A stretch of 64,000 bases of DNA from an uncultured Lachnospiraceae bacterium. Its GTDB lineage: Bacteria; Bacillota; Clostridia; Lachnospirales; Lachnospiraceae. The position numbers were made by a program, and so were the translations under genes. Positions 34,984 through 43,399 of this stretch are shown piece after piece. Each line of letters opens with the position of its first letter. Position 1 is the stretch's first letter. The notes below the pieces were generated by a model. It saw only the letters and a program-made list of their open reading frames with translations, did no database searches and was not told the origin of the DNA. Location: contig CAIFEV010000006.1 of assembly GCA_903789615.1 (NCBI GenBank), positions 1-64,000 of the forward strand, written 5' to 3'.

Positions 34984-35857
34984 TTCATTTGCCAGGCTGT
35001 GCGCTGATGAAAGAGAAAAGAATCGCCCGCTCTGGGAACTGATCCGCTCGGAGGACTGCGCCGAAAACGGGCAGAGTCTGTCCGACTCCTGGCAGGAGAT
35101 GGAGCGGATGTACGCGGCGATGAAGGAGGAGGACCGGGACTACGATCCGGGCCGCCTCTCCAACAGCGGTCTTGTCGGGGATGAAGCCGGGCGGATGCAT
35201 GCGTACCGGACAGCCGGGAGCACGATTTCCGGACCGTTTATGAGTCTTGTCATGGAACGGGCGCTCAAGATCGCGGATTCCAATGCCTGCATGCAAAGAA
35301 TCGTCGCTTCTCCCACAGCCGGATCCTGCGGCGTGGTCCCGGCCGTGCTGCTCAGTATTCAGGAAGCACGAGATATTCCGGACAGGCAGATCGTTCAGGC
35401 ACTGTATGTTGCCGGCGGGATCGGCGGGATCATAGCCAGCCGTGCCACGCTGGCGGGTGCCGAAGGAGGCTGTCAGGCCGAGGTCGGCGCCGCGTCCGCC
35501 ATGGCCGCCGGAGCCCTCGTAAGTCTCATGGGCGGCCGTGCGCAGCAGACAGCCAATGCCGCAGCACTGGCGCTTAAAAACCTTCTGGGACTTGCCTGTG
35601 ACCCGGTAGCGGGGCTTGTCGAAGTTCCCTGCGTGAAGCGCAACGTCATCGGCGCCGTGAACGCAATATCCGCCGCGGATATGACCATGGCCGGCATTGC
35701 AAGCCGCATCCCGCCGGACGAAGTGATTGACGCCATGCGCACCATCGGAAAGCGCATGGACCCGGGGATCCGGGAAACCGGAACGGGCGGACTGGCAGGC
35801 ACGCCGACCGCCGTCAGAATCCGGGAACAGATAAGAGCCGCGAAGCAGGAGAAGTAA
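34976..35857 (+). CDS. sdaAA: L-serine dehydratase, iron-sulfur-dependent, alpha subunit
   Basis: The catalytic subunit (293 aa) binds an oxygen-labile 4Fe-4S cluster. The conserved cysteines lie in SPTAGSCGVVPAVLLS, GAEGGCQAEVGAA, LACDPVAGLVEVPC and nearby positions. Length and motifs are normal. Its ribosome site is inside the end of sdaAB, so the two are co-translated. A terminator directly encloses the stop codon. Confidence 0.96.
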   Translation: MYDSFARLCADEREKNRPLWELIRSEDCAENGQSLSDSWQEMERMYAAMKEEDRDYDPGRLSNSGLVGDEAGRMHAYRTAGSTISGPFMSLVMERALKIADSNACMQRIVASPTAGSCGVVPAVLLSIQEARDIPDRQIVQALYVAGGIGGIIASRATLAGAEGGCQAEVGAASAMAAGALVSLMGGRAQQTANAAALALKNLLGLACDPVAGLVEVPCVKRNVIGAVNAISAADMTMAGIASRIPPDEVIDAMRTIGKRMDPGIRETGTGGLAGTPTAVRIREQIRAAKQEK

Positions 35858-35880
35858 TTCCTGTTTCGCGGCTCATTTTC
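35835..35880 (+). terminator. sdaAA terminator
   Basis: GAGCCGCGAA-CAGGA and TCCTG-TTCGCGGCTC form a long stem. The sdaAA stop codon is in the loop, and ATTTTC follows. It may also stop the converging MATE transcript. Confidence 0.75.
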
Positions 35881-35902
35881 TGCATGCGATGCATCCGCCC
35901 TG

Positions 35903-37309
35903 TTATTTGGAAGCGGCCTCCTTTTTTTCAAACATAGCCGATATTCTTTTGTTTACGCGCGCAAGCAGCAGGATGGCGCATATGGCAGCCACACCCTCGC
36001 CGGCCGGGAATGCCCACCAGACGACGTCAAGTGCACCCGGAAGAGTAGAAAGCGCCATGGCAAGCGGAAGCGGAACTATAAGCAGGCGCAGCAGAGAGAT
36101 GATGAGCGAACTCGTGCCCGACTCCAGCGCCTGGAAGATGCCCTGCGCCGCGATGTTGATGCCGGCGGCGATAAAGCCGATGGAGATGATGCACATTGCC
36201 AGAATGCAGAGCTGTTCCGTGTCCGCGGAAAGGCCGAAGATGCCCGCCAGCTGCTTCGCAAACAGCTGCATGAGCACAAATCCGATGACCATGATGACCG
36301 TAACGTCAATCATGCCCCATTTTTCCCCTTCTGCAATTCTCTTGCGGGAACCGCGGCCGTAGTTATAGGAAATCAGCGGCGTGATCGCATCGCGGATCCC
36401 GAATCCGGCGAAGTAGATGAACTGCTGGATTTTGTAGAAAATGCCGTAGGCCGTCACCGCCGACGCACTGATCCGGCCAAAGATGATATTGACGCCGTAG
36501 GTCATGAAACTCATCAGCGCCTGCATGATTATGGCCGATACACCGATCGAGTAGATGCCCTTCACCGTGTAGCCCTCGAGCTTCAGATAGCGCAGGCCGG
36601 AAGGGATCTCCTGGTTTTTGGCGTACTGGAAGTACATCGCAAGGAGCGTCGTCACAAACTGTCCGATGACGGTGGCAATCGCCGCTCCGGCAATTCCCAG
36701 CTGCGGAAAGCCGATTAGGCCGTAGATCATGATCGGATCGAGGACAATGTTAGTCAGCGCGCCGATGATCTGTGCTGCCGTGGAAAGCTTCGTCTTACCG
36801 GTGCTCTGCAGGAGCTTCTCGTAAATTCCCCACATGATGCTGGCAATGCTTAAGGAAGTGCAGATGCCCAGATACTCCGTGGCCATCTCCAGAATGACAG
36901 GATCAGACGTCTGAGACTTCAGGTACGGCCCCATGCCGAAAAGTCCGAAGAGAACGAACACAACGTACATGATGAGCGAAAGCGTGATGCCGTTTCCGGC
37001 AGTTCTTGCCACCCCTTCGCGGTTCTTCTGCCCCAGCTGTCGGGAGAGCATGGCACCCACACCGACGCCGGTTCCGATGCCGAAAGCCACGAACAGCATC
37101 TGCACCGGAAACGCCAGTGTCAGAGCGTTGACCGCCAGCTCGCCAAGCGGCCTGGCAGCACCGTCCGTGCCCGGCATTCTGGACACAAACATGGAGTCCA
37201 CGATGTTGTACATTGCCTGCAGCATCATGGAAAGCACAATCGGCAGTCCCATCGACACAAGGAGACGCGGCACCGGCTCGGTGCCCATCAGGTTTTCTTT
37301 CTGATTCAC
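35903..37309 (-). CDS. MATE family multidrug/Na+ antiporter
   Basis: This 468-aa protein has about 12 membrane helices and the DinF-like clostridial MATE signature (MGTEPVPRLLVSMGLPIVLSMMLQ, then YNIVDSMFVSR). Such pumps export cationic drugs in exchange for Na+ or H+. The GTG start at 37309 overlaps the stop of the upstream DUF2798-like gene (GTGA), and AGAGAGG precedes it, so translation may depend on the upstream gene. The pair lies behind a promoter and an attenuator-like leader. Confidence 0.92.
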   Translation of the reverse strand: MNQKENLMGTEPVPRLLVSMGLPIVLSMMLQAMYNIVDSMFVSRMPGTDGAARPLGELAVNALTLAFPVQMLFVAFGIGTGVGVGAMLSRQLGQKNREGVARTAGNGITLSLIMYVVFVLFGLFGMGPYLKSQTSDPVILEMATEYLGICTSLSIASIMWGIYEKLLQSTGKTKLSTAAQIIGALTNIVLDPIMIYGLIGFPQLGIAGAAIATVIGQFVTTLLAMYFQYAKNQEIPSGLRYLKLEGYTVKGIYSIGVSAIIMQALMSFMTYGVNIIFGRISASAVTAYGIFYKIQQFIYFAGFGIRDAITPLISYNYGRGSRKRIAEGEKWGMIDVTVIMVIGFVLMQLFAKQLAGIFGLSADTEQLCILAMCIISIGFIAAGINIAAQGIFQALESGTSSLIISLLRLLIVPLPLAMALSTLPGALDVVWWAFPAGEGVAAICAILLLARVNKRISAMFEKKEAASK

Positions 37310-37579
37310 TTCTGGTTACCTCTCTTCTGGTTGTACTTGTCAAACACCAGGTGACAGAACGGCGCAGCGGCGAACATGTTCCAGAAAAACGCCATCGGGA
37401 AGTTCTTGAGAAGCTTCCAGCAGTGCCCCGAGGAAAACCTGATTGGTCATCGTGGAAAATCCCCCGACGTTCAGATTGAATCCCTCCTTGATCGCCACGT
37501 TGTACACTTCCATTCCGAAAGCCATCACATAACTCATGAGAAGTCCGAACACGACTCCCTGCACCTTTGTTTTCGGCAT
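37306..37579 (-). pseudogene. DUF2798-like small membrane protein, frameshifted
   Basis: From the ATG at 37579 (after GGAGGA) the frame encodes MPKTKVQGVVFGLLMSYVMA and runs to VFLGAL. It then loses the family pattern and stops at 37340. One frame over, the second half continues as WKLLKNFPMAFFWNMFAAAP to a TGA at 37306-37308, which overlaps the MATE start. One extra base near 37418-37430, a region with a run of four C on the plus strand, would explain this. It may be a real mutation, a sequencing error or, less likely, programmed frameshifting. Confidence 0.65.
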
Positions 37580-37614
37580 CTTTTTCTCCTCCAAAAGGTT
37601 AATCCTTTAAGCAC

Positions 37615-37681
37615 AAAAAAAGAGCCACATGGAGATGTCTGCCAACGGAAGTCATGTCTTCCACACATCCATATTGCTCTT
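37615..37681 (-). terminator. Attenuator-like terminator in the DUF2798-MATE leader
   Basis: On the minus strand AAGAGC and ATATGGA-TGT pair with ACATCTCCATGT and GCTCTT, with a nested GGAAG/CTTCC hairpin, followed by seven T. It lies between the promoter and the ribosome site, so most transcripts would stop there unless something prevents folding. A six-codon leader frame (ATG at about 37672, MDVWKT then TGA) overlaps the 5' arm. Confidence 0.7.
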
Positions 37682-37725
37682 GTCTTTAAATATTCCCCGC
37701 GCCCACATTCCCGGCGCATCTGCAT

Positions 37726-37754
37726 ATTATAGCGATTTGCTCCGGAATTTTCAA
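37726..37754 (-). promoter_or_regulatory. Promoter of the DUF2798-MATE unit
   Basis: TTGAAA (37749-37754), a 17-nt spacer and a perfect TATAAT (37726-37731) on the minus strand give a leader of about 140 nt. The gap from 37595 to 37899 has no gene. It holds this promoter and the attenuator, and the part beyond 37755 shows nothing else clear. Confidence 0.8.
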
Positions 37755-37899
37755 AGACATTTTTCGAATTAGCTTATTGACACTGCCACATCCTGCGCTT
37801 CTGCTGTTCTCACCTGTTATTCTCTGATGCGCCGGCTTTGTCTTTGTGTTATAAAGGAATCAGAAAACACCCGTAAATTTTTCCGGAGGAGGAAAGCAA

Positions 37900-38814
37900 A
37901 TGCTCTCAATTGACAGATCTGATTTTACCCGCATTTACTCGGCACTGATGGTCCCGTTTAACGAAGACGAAAGCGTGAATTTCAAGGCTCTCGGACAGCT
38001 CGTGGAGCGTGAGATCCGGGAAGGTGTGGAAGGTTTTTATGTGTGCGGTTCGTCCGGCGAAGGACTGCTGCTCTCCCTTGAGGAGCGGGAAAAGGTCACC
38101 GAATATGTCGTGAAGCAGGCGGCAGGCAGAGTTCCCATCATCGCACACTGCGGGACAGTCCGCACGGCGGATGTGATCCGGCTTGCCAGACACGCAAAGC
38201 AGTGCGGCTGCGCGGCTGTATCCATGATCCCGCCTTATTACTATCATTTTTCCATGACGGAAATCACGAACTATTATATGGATGTCATCCGGGCGGTTCC
38301 GGACATGCCTGTCATCATCTACAACATACCGTCGTTCACCGGTATTGAATTTAATAAAGACAACGCTCCGGAACTTCTCGCAGATCCGAATATCATCGGA
38401 ATCAAGCATACGTCAAAGGATCTGTACAACCTGGAGCGCATGGCGGACGCCTTCCCGGAAAAGATTCTGATAAACGGATTTGACGAGCAGTTTCTGGCCG
38501 CTCTGTGCATGGGCGCGCAGGCGACAATCGGAACAACCGTCAACCTCTTTTATCCGCTCTTCAAGGGTATCCGCGCGGCTTTTGAAGCCAGAGACCTGGC
38601 CGCCGGCAGAATCTTCCAGCAGGATCTGAACCGGCGCATGGAGACAATCGTAAAAGTCGGGCTCTTTCCGGCGACAAAATACGGCTGTACCCTGAAAGGC
38701 ACCGACTGCGGAAACTGCCGCCGCCCCTTCTCTCCCCTCACGGATGAGCAGAAGCGGCTCATCGAACAGACGGTTGCTTCTCCGTATCCAAAGGAACTTC
38801 AAAAATATATCTGA
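37900..38814 (+). CDS. DapA/NanA family aldolase, probably N-acetylneuraminate lyase-like
   Basis: This 304-aa class I aldolase uses a Schiff-base lysine (K169 in IGIKHTS). The catalytic tyrosine is Y141 in IIYNIPSFTG, and the substrate carboxylate loop is GSSGEG (residues 50-55). The GSSGEG loop and the ending CRRPFSPL resemble N-acetylneuraminate lyases more than dihydrodipicolinate synthase. No other sialic acid genes are nearby, so the substrate is uncertain. The ATG follows GGAGGAGG. It is a single-gene unit; a hairpin follows. Confidence 0.8.
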   Translation: MLSIDRSDFTRIYSALMVPFNEDESVNFKALGQLVEREIREGVEGFYVCGSSGEGLLLSLEEREKVTEYVVKQAAGRVPIIAHCGTVRTADVIRLARHAKQCGCAAVSMIPPYYYHFSMTEITNYYMDVIRAVPDMPVIIYNIPSFTGIEFNKDNAPELLADPNIIGIKHTSKDLYNLERMADAFPEKILINGFDEQFLAALCMGAQATIGTTVNLFYPLFKGIRAAFEARDLAAGRIFQQDLNRRMETIVKVGLFPATKYGCTLKGTDCGNCRRPFSPLTDEQKRLIEQTVASPYPKELQKYI

Positions 38815-38825
38815 CATACAGTACG

Positions 38826-38869
38826 TAAAAAGGACTGCTGCCATTCCCTGAAACGAATAGCAGCAGTCC
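38826..38869 (-). terminator. mtnA terminator
   Basis: GGACTGCTGC (38832-38841) pairs with GCAGCAGTCC (38860-38869), with a partial ATTC/GAAT inner pair. Five T follow on the minus strand. The plus side is followed by CTTCTGTTTGT, so it can also end the aldolase gene. Confidence 0.85.
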
Positions 38870-38916
38870 CTTCTGTTTGTAGTTCTTTATAGTTTCCAGG
38901 GTTTTCCGCCGGCATC

Positions 38917-40026
38917 TCAGATAAGGCCCAGCTTCCGGAACCCTTCCGAATAGTCCGGTCCGTTTACCAGTCCCTTTTCGGTGATGATGCCGGTGATCAG
39001 GCTGTGATCCGTCACGTCAAAGGCCGGGTTGAAGGAAGCGTCCACGCCCTCCGGCGCCATCGGCTCACGGTACCACATCGTCTTGATTTCCTCCGGATCG
39101 CGCATCTCGATCGGGATCTGTTCCCCCGTCGGCGTCTTCGGGTCGATCGTAGAGCTCGGAGCGCAAACATAGAACGGAACACCATAATGCTTTGCGATAA
39201 TGGCAAGACCGGATGTTCCGATCTTGTTGGCTGCATCGCCATTGGCCGCCACACGGTCACAGCCGACGAAAATGATCTTCACGCGGCCGGACTTCATCAG
39301 GAGCGAGGCCATGTTGTCGCACTGCACAGAGGTCGTAATGCCGGCATTGTACAGTTCAAACGAAGTCAGACGCGCCCCCTGCAGGAGCGGCCGGGTCTCG
39401 TCGCAGTACACATGCATGTCTCTGCCCTTCCAGCCGTGCTCCAGCGCAATGTACATCGGCGCCGTCGCGGTTCCGTACTTGGCTGTCGCGAGGGTTCCGG
39501 CGTTGCAGTGCGTCATGATTCCCAGCTCCTGCCCTTCTTCCTTCCGACTCTGAAGAAGGGTAAAGCCGATTTCGCCGATATTGCGGCTGATCTGCACGTC
39601 CTCGTCGCGGATAGCCTGCGCTTCTGTAAAGAGAATTTCCTTCAGCTGCGCAACCGGTTTCCCGGAATTTTTCCGGCAGACGTCATCCATTCTGTCAAGC
39701 GCCCAGAACAGGTTTACCGCTGTCGGGCGGGATGTCGCCAGATAATCCTTGTCGGATTTAAATGTTTTGTAGAATTCCTCAAAAGAGTCCGCCTTGTACT
39801 TTCCGGCAAGCACCGCCATGCCGTACGCAGCGCACACGCCGATGGCCGGGGCCCCTCTGACTCTGAGTTTCTTGATTGCCTCCCAGATTTCTTCACGGGT
39901 GTCAAGATGAATGCGCCGTATCGTCCCCGGAAGCAGTGTCTGATCGATAATATCAACATACGACCGGTCTTCCGGCAGCTTCACGGTGATGACCTTTTCA
40001 AAAAATTCGTCCAGTTTCCGGTTCAT
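38917..40026 (-). CDS. mtnA: S-methyl-5-thioribose-1-phosphate isomerase
   Basis: MtnA (369 aa) converts methylthioribose-1-phosphate to methylthioribulose-1-phosphate in methionine salvage. The substrate loop RVRGAPAIGV, the catalytic Cys in THCNAGTLAT and the Asp in GCDRVAANGDAANKIGT are all present. The ATG at 40026 follows AAGGAG. An upstream 13-residue extension would overlap the deoD end. It lies 13 bp after deoD. Some eIF2B-like relatives act on ribose-1,5-bisphosphate, but the length and the RRIHLDTREEIW start favour MtnA. Confidence 0.93.
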   Translation of the reverse strand: MNRKLDEFFEKVITVKLPEDRSYVDIIDQTLLPGTIRRIHLDTREEIWEAIKKLRVRGAPAIGVCAAYGMAVLAGKYKADSFEEFYKTFKSDKDYLATSRPTAVNLFWALDRMDDVCRKNSGKPVAQLKEILFTEAQAIRDEDVQISRNIGEIGFTLLQSRKEEGQELGIMTHCNAGTLATAKYGTATAPMYIALEHGWKGRDMHVYCDETRPLLQGARLTSFELYNAGITTSVQCDNMASLLMKSGRVKIIFVGCDRVAANGDAANKIGTSGLAIIAKHYGVPFYVCAPSSTIDPKTPTGEQIPIEMRDPEEIKTMWYREPMAPEGVDASFNPAFDVTDHSLITGIITEKGLVNGPDYSEGFRKLGLI

Positions 40027-40039
40027 CTCTGCCGCTCCT

Positions 40040-40768
40040 TCAGACCATCTTCCAGGCTGTTTCAAGTGCCAGCTTCATCATATCGGTGAAGTTGTTCTGG
40101 CGCTCTTCGGCGCTCAGCGCCTCTCCGGTGAAAATGTGGTCGGATACGGTGAACATGGCCAGTGCCTTCTTATGGCAGCCCATCGCAGTCCAGTACAGAC
40201 CGGCCGCTTCCATCTCGACCGCCAGAATCCCCATGTCGCGCAGTTTCTGGTTCAGATCCGGCTGCGGATAGTAGAAGAAGTCCGAAGAATACACCTGTCC
40301 GACGGTCGTGCGGATGCCGAGTTCTTCCGCAGAATCCATGCATTTCTTAAGCATCTCGTAGGTGCAGGTCGGAGCCAGAACGCCCGGTACGCCGTACGCG
40401 CTTCCGTAATTTGAATTGGTGGAAGCACCCAGTGCCACCAGGACATCGCCAACCTTCACATCCTCGCCGATGCCGCCGGCGGAACCTATGCGGATAATGG
40501 ATTCAACGCCGAACTGGTCGTAGAGTTCCTTCGTGTAGATTCCCACCGACGGAATACCCATGCCGTGGCCCATGACTGAAATCTTTTTGCCCCTGTACGT
40601 GCCGGTGTAGCCGAGCATGTTGCGGACGGTGTTAAAGCACACCGGATTTTCCAGAAAATGATCTGCCACAAACTTCGCTCTCAGCGGATCACCGGGCATC
40701 AGAACGACCTTCGCGATCTCCCTGCCGTCTTCCACGGAAATACTTGCCGAACCTGACTCTTTTGCCAT
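40040..40768 (-). CDS. deoD: Purine-nucleoside phosphorylase, DeoD type
   Basis: This 242-aa hexameric phosphorylase splits purine nucleosides, and in some bacteria methylthioadenosine, with phosphate. Landmarks are VLMPGDPLRAKF, the phosphate loop RIGSAGGIG, and the purine site VEMEAAGLY with the catalytic Asp in TVSDHIFTGE. Next to mtnA it may produce methylthioribose-1-phosphate from methylthioadenosine, supplying the MtnA substrate. No dedicated mtnN or mtnK is seen. This pairing is inference from context. Confidence 0.93.
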   Translation of the reverse strand: MAKESGSASISVEDGREIAKVVLMPGDPLRAKFVADHFLENPVCFNTVRNMLGYTGTYRGKKISVMGHGMGIPSVGIYTKELYDQFGVESIIRIGSAGGIGEDVKVGDVLVALGASTNSNYGSAYGVPGVLAPTCTYEMLKKCMDSAEELGIRTTVGQVYSSDFFYYPQPDLNQKLRDMGILAVEMEAAGLYWTAMGCHKKALAMFTVSDHIFTGEALSAEERQNNFTDMMKLALETAWKMV

Positions 40769-40846
40769 TTTGTATTCCTCTCTTATTATCGTATGTTTAC
40801 GGATTGTTCCGCGTTTCGCACTTTGCTGAACATTTTATCATATTTT

Positions 40847-43351
40847 TTACATTCCCAGCAGATCGAACTGCTCGAAGGAGATCAGGACTTCGTGATCCTT
40901 CTTCGGGTTCCGGTACTTTACTTCCACCGACTTCTTTGTCTGGCTGTAATACCATCCCTCTTCAGCAGCCTCAAACTTCGGACGGTACAGGAAGTGCGGT
41001 ATCTCGCGGCCGTCAAGCTGAACGAAGAATGGTCCCTTCTCCCGGTGCACCACATCCAGGCGGATGGTATTGGCCGCGGAAGGATAGCTGCCTGTCGAAG
41101 CAAACCGGATATATGTTCTCGCACCGGACTGTACGCGGATCTCCGTTCTGCGGTATACACCGTCTCTGTACGCGTTGGTCACGCCGTCGTCATCGTACAG
41201 AACAAAGCTGCTGTCGCGGTCCGGGACGATGAGAATCCCGAGATCCTTCACCGGATCCTTTGCAAGACTGCGCACCGGACTCACGGCAAATGGCACAATC
41301 GCCCCGCTCGTCAGGAACAGCGGCACACTGCTCAAATCGACCGGAACCTCGATCGTCTGTCCGCCCTCATACGGACGGCGGGTGTAGAAATCGTAATACA
41401 TGCTGCCCTCCGGCAGATACACGCTCTTGCTGACAGCACCCGGATCAACCACCGGTGCCGCAAGAAGTCCGTCGCCCCACAGGAAGGTCTCTCCTTCGTT
41501 CCACGTCTTCGGGTCATTCTGGAACGCCAAAAACAGCGGCTCCATAATCGGAAGTCCCGTCTCATGCGCGCGGTTTTCCAGTGAATACAGATACGGGCTC
41601 ATCTGGTACCGGAAGTGAATCGCTTTCCGGATCAGATCCTTGCTGCCGGAATACATCCACGGCTCGGTGACCGTGTTGTCGGTGTTCGTGGAGTGTATGG
41701 AGAAGCGCGGCATAAACGCGCCCATCTGAACCCAGCGCACAAACAGCTCTTCGTCCGGAGCCGGTCCGTAAAAACCGCCCACATCACAGCCGTGGTTCGC
41801 GACGCCGGAAAGCCCCATGCCCAGAATTGTGGCGATGTTGTACTTCAGCGTATCCCAGGACGTGAAGTTGTCACCGGCCCAGACCTGTGCATAGCGCTGA
41901 ATGCCTGCGTGACCGGAACGGCATACGGAGAACGGGCGTTCCTTCCCGTCTGTATACTCCTCGATCGCCTCGTCTGACAGCCGGCACATGAGGTTGCTCA
42001 TGACCGGTTTGAGCTCGCCGATCGTGGCGCCCTTTCCCTCAAACGAAACGCGGCAGTCCTTGTCAACCATGCTGTCATACTCGCAGTTGTCATTCCAGAT
42101 CGAGCGGCAGCCGTACTGAAGAAGGCTGTCCCGGATGTAGCGCTTCCAGTTTTCTCTGGACGACTCCTTCGTGAAATCCACGAACTCACCCGGTCCGCCC
42201 CACCAGGTGCCGACACCCGGTTCTTCCGAATCGGACGCCTTCACCATCATGTCCTTCGCTTCCATCTCCTTCAGGAGCGGATGAACCAGAAGCATGCCCG
42301 GCTTGATGTTCGGCGATACAAGAACGCCGCGCTCCTTCATGCCCGCAAACCAGGCGGCCGGATCCTTGAATCGCTCATGATTCCATGTGAAGCAGCATCT
42401 CTTGACGCCCTCTTTTGTCTCAATCGCGCAGTATCCGGATGAGAGCTGGAATCCGTCGATCGGGATATCCTCCTGCTTCGCGGTGTCGGCAAATTCCGTG
42501 ATCGCATCATCCGCATCCTTCGGCAGTTCCGAGTAATACATGGACGACCCGAGATATCCGAGTCCCCCTTTGGGCAGAAGCATCGACTTGCCGGTCAGAT
42601 CCGTGTAGCGGCTGACAACCTCCCGTATTGAAGGCCCGGCAATGAAGAACAGGTCGATATCGCCCGCATCCGTGCAGTATGTCGAATAGTGGTGCCAGTA
42701 ATTGCGCCGCTCGCGGCCCATGTTGAAATAACACTCCGCCGTGTTGTGATAGAAATATCCGGTTGCCTGCTTTGTGGCCGCTGCCAGACGGATATAGAAC
42801 GGAATGTGCTTGTACAGCGAATCGGTCTCTTTCGGGTTGTATCCCATTGAGTCGCCCGGCGCCATGTTCATCATCTTCTGCGCCTTGTTGATCTCACCGG
42901 ACTTCTCGCCGAAGCCGTAGTAACAGTCGTCGTCGCCCAGCCAGCTCGTGTGGAATCTCCTGCTGTTGCCATCCTCCCGGCACGCCAGGTCCGGAATGTC
43001 CTCGTGCAGCACATTCCCGGCCGCATCCAGAATACGGATGAGAAATGGTTTCTTTTGTATCTCAACTGTAAGTTTCTTTCCGCGGATTACCGCTGTGTCA
43101 GCACCGTCCGTAAGAAGGCTCTCTGCCACCTTCACTTTCTTTCTCTCATTTTTAAACAGATCATCCGTACGGGAGTCCCAGGCGGTGAGCACCAGACTGT
43201 AAGAAGCCTCGTCCCACTCTCCCGTAAATCCGGCTCTCAGGCGCACAATATCGTCCGTCAGGAACCAGATCCGTATCTCCACAGCATTGGTCTGCACGGA
43301 AACGTAATTTTCTTTTTGTGTCACAGCTGTGACTTCCCGGCAAATCTTCAT
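40847..43351 (-). CDS. GH31 family glycoside hydrolase (alpha-glucosidase/xylosidase-like)
   Basis: This 834-aa cytoplasmic enzyme has the GH31 layout. A beta-sandwich N-terminus reaches about residue 250. The (beta/alpha)8 barrel carries the likely nucleophile D421 in SIWNDNCEY and acid/base D494 in WAGDNFTSWDTL. C-terminal beta domains follow. There is no signal peptide, so it acts on imported oligosaccharides. Alpha-glucosidase is most likely, but alpha-xylosidase is not excluded. A TATAAT overlaps the stop of hypF just upstream, without a good -35 box. No transporter is adjacent. Confidence 0.92.
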   Translation of the reverse strand: MKICREVTAVTQKENYVSVQTNAVEIRIWFLTDDIVRLRAGFTGEWDEASYSLVLTAWDSRTDDLFKNERKKVKVAESLLTDGADTAVIRGKKLTVEIQKKPFLIRILDAAGNVLHEDIPDLACREDGNSRRFHTSWLGDDDCYYGFGEKSGEINKAQKMMNMAPGDSMGYNPKETDSLYKHIPFYIRLAAATKQATGYFYHNTAECYFNMGRERRNYWHHYSTYCTDAGDIDLFFIAGPSIREVVSRYTDLTGKSMLLPKGGLGYLGSSMYYSELPKDADDAITEFADTAKQEDIPIDGFQLSSGYCAIETKEGVKRCCFTWNHERFKDPAAWFAGMKERGVLVSPNIKPGMLLVHPLLKEMEAKDMMVKASDSEEPGVGTWWGGPGEFVDFTKESSRENWKRYIRDSLLQYGCRSIWNDNCEYDSMVDKDCRVSFEGKGATIGELKPVMSNLMCRLSDEAIEEYTDGKERPFSVCRSGHAGIQRYAQVWAGDNFTSWDTLKYNIATILGMGLSGVANHGCDVGGFYGPAPDEELFVRWVQMGAFMPRFSIHSTNTDNTVTEPWMYSGSKDLIRKAIHFRYQMSPYLYSLENRAHETGLPIMEPLFLAFQNDPKTWNEGETFLWGDGLLAAPVVDPGAVSKSVYLPEGSMYYDFYTRRPYEGGQTIEVPVDLSSVPLFLTSGAIVPFAVSPVRSLAKDPVKDLGILIVPDRDSSFVLYDDDGVTNAYRDGVYRRTEIRVQSGARTYIRFASTGSYPSAANTIRLDVVHREKGPFFVQLDGREIPHFLYRPKFEAAEEGWYYSQTKKSVEVKYRNPKKDHEVLISFEQFDLLGM

Positions 43352-43399
43352 ATTACAGGTCTCCCTTCGTCTTTGTGAGTCAGTTCGATACAGCGTATC

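Noticed and set aside
37740-37765. A CodY-box-like AATTTTC near the DUF2798-MATE promoter.
   Set aside because: The match to the CodY consensus has about six mismatches over 15 bases, too many to claim a site.
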